From Rossellomorea sp. AcN35-11 (GTDB lineage: Bacteria; Bacillota; Bacilli; Bacillales; Bacillaceae_B): a DNA stretch of 64,000 nucleotides. The stretch is from assembly GCA_030388825.1 (NCBI GenBank), contig CP128835.1:1002501-1066500 (forward strand), read 5' to 3'. Below, one piece after another: positions 60,337 to 64,000 of the stretch (positions are counted from its first letter, which is position 1; each line of letters opens with the position of its first letter). Both the position numbers and the translations under genes were made by a program. The notes under the pieces were generated by a model. The model was given only the letters and a program-made list of their open reading frames with translations. It ran no database searches and was not told where the DNA came from.

Positions 60337-60729
60337 AATGTGATTTCTCCTTTATGATCTTTTGGCTTTTTAAAGAATTTCCCGCCCCAATTAAAAGGGG
60401 TGCATCATGCATCAAATCTAAGTAAATCATCATTACAACTTCATCTTAACAACTTCTGTGAAGATTAGATTGTGAAATATTGAACAATCTTTGAACGTTG
60501 TTCTGCTGTCTATCTATTTCCTTACTGAACAAACAAGCCATAAATAGTGAAAAGATCCTTCTCTTATTTATCAAGACCATAAGAGCAAGAATAAGGAGGA
60601 ATTGTCAGCTGCCATCCTGATAAAATAAAATAAATAAAAAGCGGTGCATAAAAAATGGAATGCGGCTGATTACGATTGCGTAAAAGAGATGACCATAGTG
60701 ATAAGAATGATGAAGGAAGGGGTGTGCTG
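60337..60729. other. Intergenic region between adh and adaA
   Basis: A 393-base, AT-rich stretch between divergent genes. It must contain both promoters, but no clear -35/-10 pair, Ada site or gene was recognised. Confidence 0.5.
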
Positions 60730-61302
60730 ATGACTGGAATGAACCTTACGTTTGAAGAGATGTGGGAAAAGATTATAGCTTGTGATCAGAAGTATGACGG
60801 GATCTTTTTTACGGCTGTGAAAACGACTAAGATCTACTGTCGCCCTTCTTGCAGGTCCAGGAAGCCGAAAAAGGTGAATGTGGAATTTTATTTTGACATG
60901 GATGAGGTGGAGAAGGCTGGGTTCCGGGCCTGTAAAAGATGTCAGCCGGAAGTTGAATTTTCTCCAAATATCGAGCTTGTCAGAAACGTCGTCAGCTACT
61001 TGGTCAATCATACGAACAGGCAACTCGTTCTTAAAGATATCGCCGATCATGTCGGCTTAAGCCCTTATTATCTCGAGCGCATGTTCAAACAGGAAACAGG
61101 TGATACACCGCGGAGCTATTTAGAGAAAATACGCGTTGATAAAGCGTCTCATCTGCTTATGTCTACGGAACTGACAAATCTTGAAATAAGCTATGAAGTC
61201 GGCTTTCAAAGCCCTTCCAACTTCTATAGGGTGTTTAGACGTCTGAAAGACTGTTCACCGAGTGAATACCGAAAGGGGGTAACAAAGAATGAACTGGATT
61301 GA
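60730..61302 (+). CDS. adaA: AdaA: methylphosphotriester-DNA methyltransferase and transcription activator
   Basis: AdaA takes methyl groups from DNA phosphotriesters onto a cysteine and then activates the adaptive-response operon. The 190 residues contain the four zinc cysteines C37 and C41 (IYCRPSCRSRKP) and C68 and C71 (RACKRCQP). An AraC-type double helix-turn-helix follows (LKDIADHVGLSPYYLERMFK and GFQSPSNFYRVFRRL). AAGGAAGGGG precedes the ATG at 60730. Its 3' end overlaps alkA by 14 bases, so the two are coupled. Confidence 0.95.
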   Translation: MTGMNLTFEEMWEKIIACDQKYDGIFFTAVKTTKIYCRPSCRSRKPKKVNVEFYFDMDEVEKAGFRACKRCQPEVEFSPNIELVRNVVSYLVNHTNRQLVLKDIADHVGLSPYYLERMFKQETGDTPRSYLEKIRVDKASHLLMSTELTNLEISYEVGFQSPSNFYRVFRRLKDCSPSEYRKGVTKNELD

Positions 61303-62236
61303 CGGCCGATCGTGGATCAAGTTTTATCCTCCTAAGGAATTCAATTTTGCTGAGTGCTTATTGTTTCTTGGGAGGTCGGATCAAGAAATCCTTCATCAAA
61401 TAAAAGATGAGTGCATAACCAAACTGGTTCATATACATGAAGAACTCATTTTATTTAAGATTGAAGATAACGGGGAATTCATGAAGGTTGAATTTCTTAA
61501 CGGCACCCCCTCTCAAAGGGCGAGGGAGCAAGTGGCGGAATATATATGGGAATGGTTTGAATTGGATGTGAACCTGGAGCATTTTTACCAATGGGCTGCT
61601 GCCGACCCTATCTTATCCATACTGACACAGAAGTATGACGGTTTGCGGATGATCTCCATTCATGACCTGTTCGAAGCATTGGTGTGGGCGATTTTGGGTC
61701 AGCAAATCAACTTGACCTTTGCCTACACATTGAAAAAGAGGTTTGTTGAGCAGTTTGGAGAAGGTTTGACGTTCAGAAATGAGAAATTCTGGTTATTCCC
61801 ACGATTTGAAGAAATAGCCTCTATGGATGTAGAGGATTTAAGGGATCTCCAAATTACACGTAGAAAAGCAGAATACATCATTGGGATCGCTAAGGCGATG
61901 AATTCGGGTGAATTGCAGAGAGAGTCCTTGTTGAAACAAGACGAGGAGCAGGTGAGAAACTCCCTCCTGAAGTATAAAGGAATAGGGGCATGGACAGCAG
62001 ACTATGTCATGATGAAATGTCTGCATATCCCATCGTCTTTTCCCATCGCAGATGTCGGCATTCAAAACGCGTTAAAGAATGTATTGGGATATGAGCATAA
62101 ACCGCCCATGGAGGAATTGGAACAATTTTCAGCAAAATGGGAAGGGTGGCAGGGATATGCTGCCTTTTATCTTTGGAGGTCTTTATATGATGACGATATA
62201 CAAGCAAGTATACCAATCGCCCATCGGAATGATTGA
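61289..62236 (+). CDS. alkA: DNA-3-methyladenine glycosylase II
   Basis: AlkA removes alkylated purines to start base excision repair. The 315-residue protein has an N-terminal mixed domain, then the helix-hairpin-helix fold with QQINLTFAYTLKKRFVE and LLKYKGIGAWTADYVMMK. The catalytic Asp lies in FPIADVGIQNALK. It sits between adaA and ogt with overlaps at both ends (14 and 50 bases), forming an adaptive-response operon against alkylation damage. Confidence 0.94.
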   Translation: MNWIDGRSWIKFYPPKEFNFAECLLFLGRSDQEILHQIKDECITKLVHIHEELILFKIEDNGEFMKVEFLNGTPSQRAREQVAEYIWEWFELDVNLEHFYQWAAADPILSILTQKYDGLRMISIHDLFEALVWAILGQQINLTFAYTLKKRFVEQFGEGLTFRNEKFWLFPRFEEIASMDVEDLRDLQITRRKAEYIIGIAKAMNSGELQRESLLKQDEEQVRNSLLKYKGIGAWTADYVMMKCLHIPSSFPIADVGIQNALKNVLGYEHKPPMEELEQFSAKWEGWQGYAAFYLWRSLYDDDIQASIPIAHRND

Positions 62237-62684
62237 AATAATGGGCACAGATGAAAAAATCACATCGATTCTATTTCTTGAAGAAGAAAACCCGTCTACA
62301 GAAAAAAAGTATGATTGCCCCGAGGTCTTACAAGCATGCCAACATCAGCTGGATGAATATTTTCGAGGCATACGCCGTGAGTTTACATTCCCCTATCAAG
62401 TAGAAGGAACGGCTTTCCAAAAGAAAGTATGGAGTGCACTAACGGAAATATCCTATGCAGAAACGGCTTCGTACAAAGACATAGCTGTACTAATAGGGAA
62501 TGAAAAGGCATCACGGGGAGTCGGCAGCGCAAATGGAAGAAACCGATTAAGCATCGTCATTCCCTGTCATCGCATCATCGGCTCAAATGGCAAGCTGACG
62601 GGCTATGCCGGAGGAATGTGGAGAAAGGAATGGCTGCTACGGCATGAAAGGTTTTTAAAGGACAAGGCAGAAACAGAACGTTAG
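62187..62684 (+). CDS. ogt: Methylated-DNA-protein-cysteine methyltransferase
   Basis: This suicide enzyme moves O6-methyl groups from guanine to its own cysteine. The 165-residue protein has the helix-turn-helix and arginine finger ASRGVGSANGRN and the active-site motif VIPCHRI with Cys127. The ATG at 62187 follows GGAGG within the 3' end of alkA, giving a 50-base overlap. It completes the adaA-alkA-ogt repair operon. Confidence 0.95.
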   Translation: MMTIYKQVYQSPIGMIEIMGTDEKITSILFLEEENPSTEKKYDCPEVLQACQHQLDEYFRGIRREFTFPYQVEGTAFQKKVWSALTEISYAETASYKDIAVLIGNEKASRGVGSANGRNRLSIVIPCHRIIGSNGKLTGYAGGMWRKEWLLRHERFLKDKAETER

Positions 62685-62854
62685 AAAAGGACCGGTCCAG
62701 CTATTCTATCGATATATAGTACAGCTCGCACTCTCTATATTAAATATGGAATAAATCGTAGCTTTCATCCTATATTTATAACAATATCTGTAAAAAATTG
62801 TTATAATCATCCTATGGTAACAATGTGGTTACAGTAGAAAAGGGGGAGCGGGCA

Positions 62855-63328
62855 TTGTCTAATATGAATGAAAACCCGTTAATGAAGAGCGATGAAACCA
62901 AGCCTAAGATCAAGGTGGCAAGAAAAGAAGGGGAACCGACTGCGGCTTTTAAAGGGGCGAGTTGGGCCGCCTTAGTAGTGGGTGTTTCTGCTTATCTGAT
63001 TGGCCTGTTCAATGCGACAATGGAACTGAATGAGAAAGGGTATTACTTTGCTGTATTGGTATTCGGACTGTATGCGGCTGTATCCCTGCAAAAAGCGGTG
63101 AGGGACAAAGAAGAGAATATCCCTGTCTCGGGCATCTATTATGGTCTTAGTTGGTTTGCCGTTATGGTAGCCATCTCCCTGATGGCCATCGGACTTTATA
63201 ATGCTGGTAGTATCATCTTAAGCGAAAAAGGATTTTATGGTATGTCATTTGTTCTTAGTCTATTTGCTTCCATCACCATCCAAAAAAATATCCGGGATAC
63301 TCAATTAGCTAGAGAAAGAGAAGAATAG
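62855..63328 (+). CDS. YiaA/YiaB family inner membrane protein
   Basis: A 157-residue membrane protein made of two YiaA/YiaB repeats. Each has a pair of helices (about 40-60 and 67-87; 103-123 and 130-150) and the motifs AYLIGLFNATMELNEKGYY and AIGLYNAGSIILSEKGFYG. Function is unknown. The TTG at 62855 was selected because GGGGGAG lies 6-7 bases upstream. A TATAAT at 62802-62807 may belong to its promoter. A terminator follows. Confidence 0.9.
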   Translation: MSNMNENPLMKSDETKPKIKVARKEGEPTAAFKGASWAALVVGVSAYLIGLFNATMELNEKGYYFAVLVFGLYAAVSLQKAVRDKEENIPVSGIYYGLSWFAVMVAISLMAIGLYNAGSIILSEKGFYGMSFVLSLFASITIQKNIRDTQLAREREE

Positions 63329-63334
63329 TCAGGG

Positions 63335-63363
63335 GCGGTACTGTAACCAGTACTGCTTTTTTT
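63335..63363 (+). terminator. Terminator after the YiaA-type gene
   Basis: GCGGTACTG pairs with CAGTACTGC around a four-base loop, followed by seven T. Confidence 0.93.
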
Positions 63364-63651
63364 CGTTTTGAGTATATATTGAACCATCAGCCACATAAGG
63401 GACTGTCTTCTTAGTCATGATATATTCATAAACATGACATGATAAGGTCAAAGCTGATATGGTCATGTTAAGAGAGAGAATTTATTTGATAAGGGCCGGA
63501 GACTTAAAAAAGGCTGCATAAGTGCTAATAGACGGCACATTTTCATCATTCTTGGCTTTTGAAAGCGGACTTTGCACTTTTTTAAAAGCTCTAAATAGTA
63601 TATAATTATCAGATAATGGTAGATGTTTAGATCCCTAAATCATGTTATTGG

Positions 63652-63742
63652 CTATAATAGAGTTGTAACTGAAAAGAGTGAGTTCCAGGGTGGCGCCTTG
63701 CTTTAATTGAGACCTGAGCAGGAGCGTTTACTCTTTTTTTGA
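63652..63742 (+). promoter_or_regulatory. Promoter -10 and attenuator-like leader upstream of mqo
   Basis: A TATAAT lies at about 63653-63658. About 15 bases later AAAAGAGTGA begins a stem that can close on TTACTCTTTT, directly followed by a T-run at about 63733-63740, as in an intrinsic terminator. The 45-base interior is GC-richer and contains GGTGGCGCC and a CCTTGCT/AGCAGG pair. The rest of 63364-63650 shows no gene. A regulated leader is inferred from this layout; no known riboswitch class was recognised. Confidence 0.45.
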
Positions 63743-63778
63743 AAATATAAAGAGTAAGGAAGGTTATCATGAGCAGCA

Positions 63779-64000
63779 TACAGAAAAAAACAGACGTTAT
63801 CTTAATTGGTGCCGGAGTCATGAGCGCGACTCTGGGATCGTTACTGAAAGAGTTAGTGCCTGAATGGGATATCAAAGTGTTTGAGAAGCTTTCAGATGCA
63901 GGGGAAGAAAGTTCGAATGAATGGAATAACGCGGGTACGGGACATGCTGCATTGTGCGAGCTCAACTATACATCAGAGAAACCTGATGGATCAGTGGACA
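63779..64000 (+). CDS. mqo: Malate:quinone oxidoreductase, N-terminal 74 residues (cut by window edge)
   Basis: Mqo is a membrane-associated FAD enzyme that oxidises malate to oxaloacetate and passes electrons to the quinone pool. The visible part begins [20 protein letters not shown] with the FAD-binding [10 protein letters not shown] motif. [13 protein letters not shown] and [16 protein letters not shown] follow, which are diagnostic of the Mqo family. AAGGAAGG precedes the ATG. The remaining four-fifths lie beyond the window. Confidence 0.93.

Noticed and set aside
63672-63742. T-box riboswitch upstream of mqo
   Set aside because: AGGGTGGCGCC only partly resembles the T-box core (TGGNACC) and the leader is too short for a specifier stem.

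Overview
The window spans the chromosomal replication origin of a Gram-positive, endospore-forming bacterium of the Bacillaceae (Bacillus in the broad sense). The evidence is gene order: gyrA-gyrB-remB-recF-yaaA-dnaN-dnaA, then oriC, then rpmH-rnpA-spoIIIJ-jag-mnmE-mnmG-rsmG-noc-soj-spo0J. Near-consensus DnaA boxes, a DnaA-trio unwinding element, perfect parS sites, sporulation genes (yyaC, spoIIIJ, spo0J) and the complete walRKHIJ operon agree with this. The exact species cannot be read from the sequence; a Rossellomorea- or marine-Bacillus-like genome is a guess from protein resemblance. The window is inverted relative to the usual B. subtilis map, so dnaA points left and rpmH points right.

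Layout. 1-8039 (minus strand): the start of an HD-GYP-type gene, gyrA, gyrB, remB, recF, yaaA, dnaN. 8040-10283: dnaA between the two halves of oriC. 10284-20306: ribosome and RNase P genes, membrane insertase and Jag, tRNA-modification enzymes MnmE/MnmG, RsmG, and the Noc/ParA/ParB segregation genes. 20424-33405: DUF554 protein, spore protease YyaC, MscS channel, DUF951 protein, YchF, the rpsF-ssb-rpsR operon, a chemoreceptor, YybS, GdpP, L9 and the replicative helicase. 33448-36751: an ABC exporter and purA with a paired PurBox. 36792-41474: a potassium channel, a four-gene envelope-type cluster under an ECF-sigma-like promoter, a 21-bp tandem repeat and a NERD protein. 41820-42328: four tRNA genes (Lys, Glu, Asp, Phe). 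42680-52285: an M23/LysM/G5 cell-wall hydrolase, walRKHIJ, htrA, a CxxH/CxxC miniprotein and rlmH, with a dense DnaA-box cluster. 52384-63328: accessory genes (VOC protein, two divergent AraC regulators, EamA transporter, acyltransferase, Dus, MFS transporter, alcohol dehydrogenase, the adaA-alkA-ogt alkylation-repair operon and a YiaA-type protein). 63779-64000: the start of mqo behind an attenuator-like leader.

Many otherwise intact genes are interrupted: dnaA, mnmG (three times), the DUF554 gene, a small lipoprotein gene, a DUF350 gene, htrA, an acyltransferase gene and adh carry indels, mostly in homopolymers. An MFS gene carries an in-frame TAG. Because dnaA and walK-linked htrA are hit in the same way as accessory genes, the likeliest explanation is sequencing or assembly error. 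These loci are annotated as whole genes with apparent frameshifts.

The most interesting non-housekeeping locus is 37872-40377. An ECF-sigma-like promoter precedes an unrecognised soluble protein, an acidic lipoprotein, a glutathionylspermidine-synthase-like ATP-grasp ligase and a DUF350 membrane protein. It resembles a Gram-positive counterpart of the enterobacterial yjf/ygi clusters.
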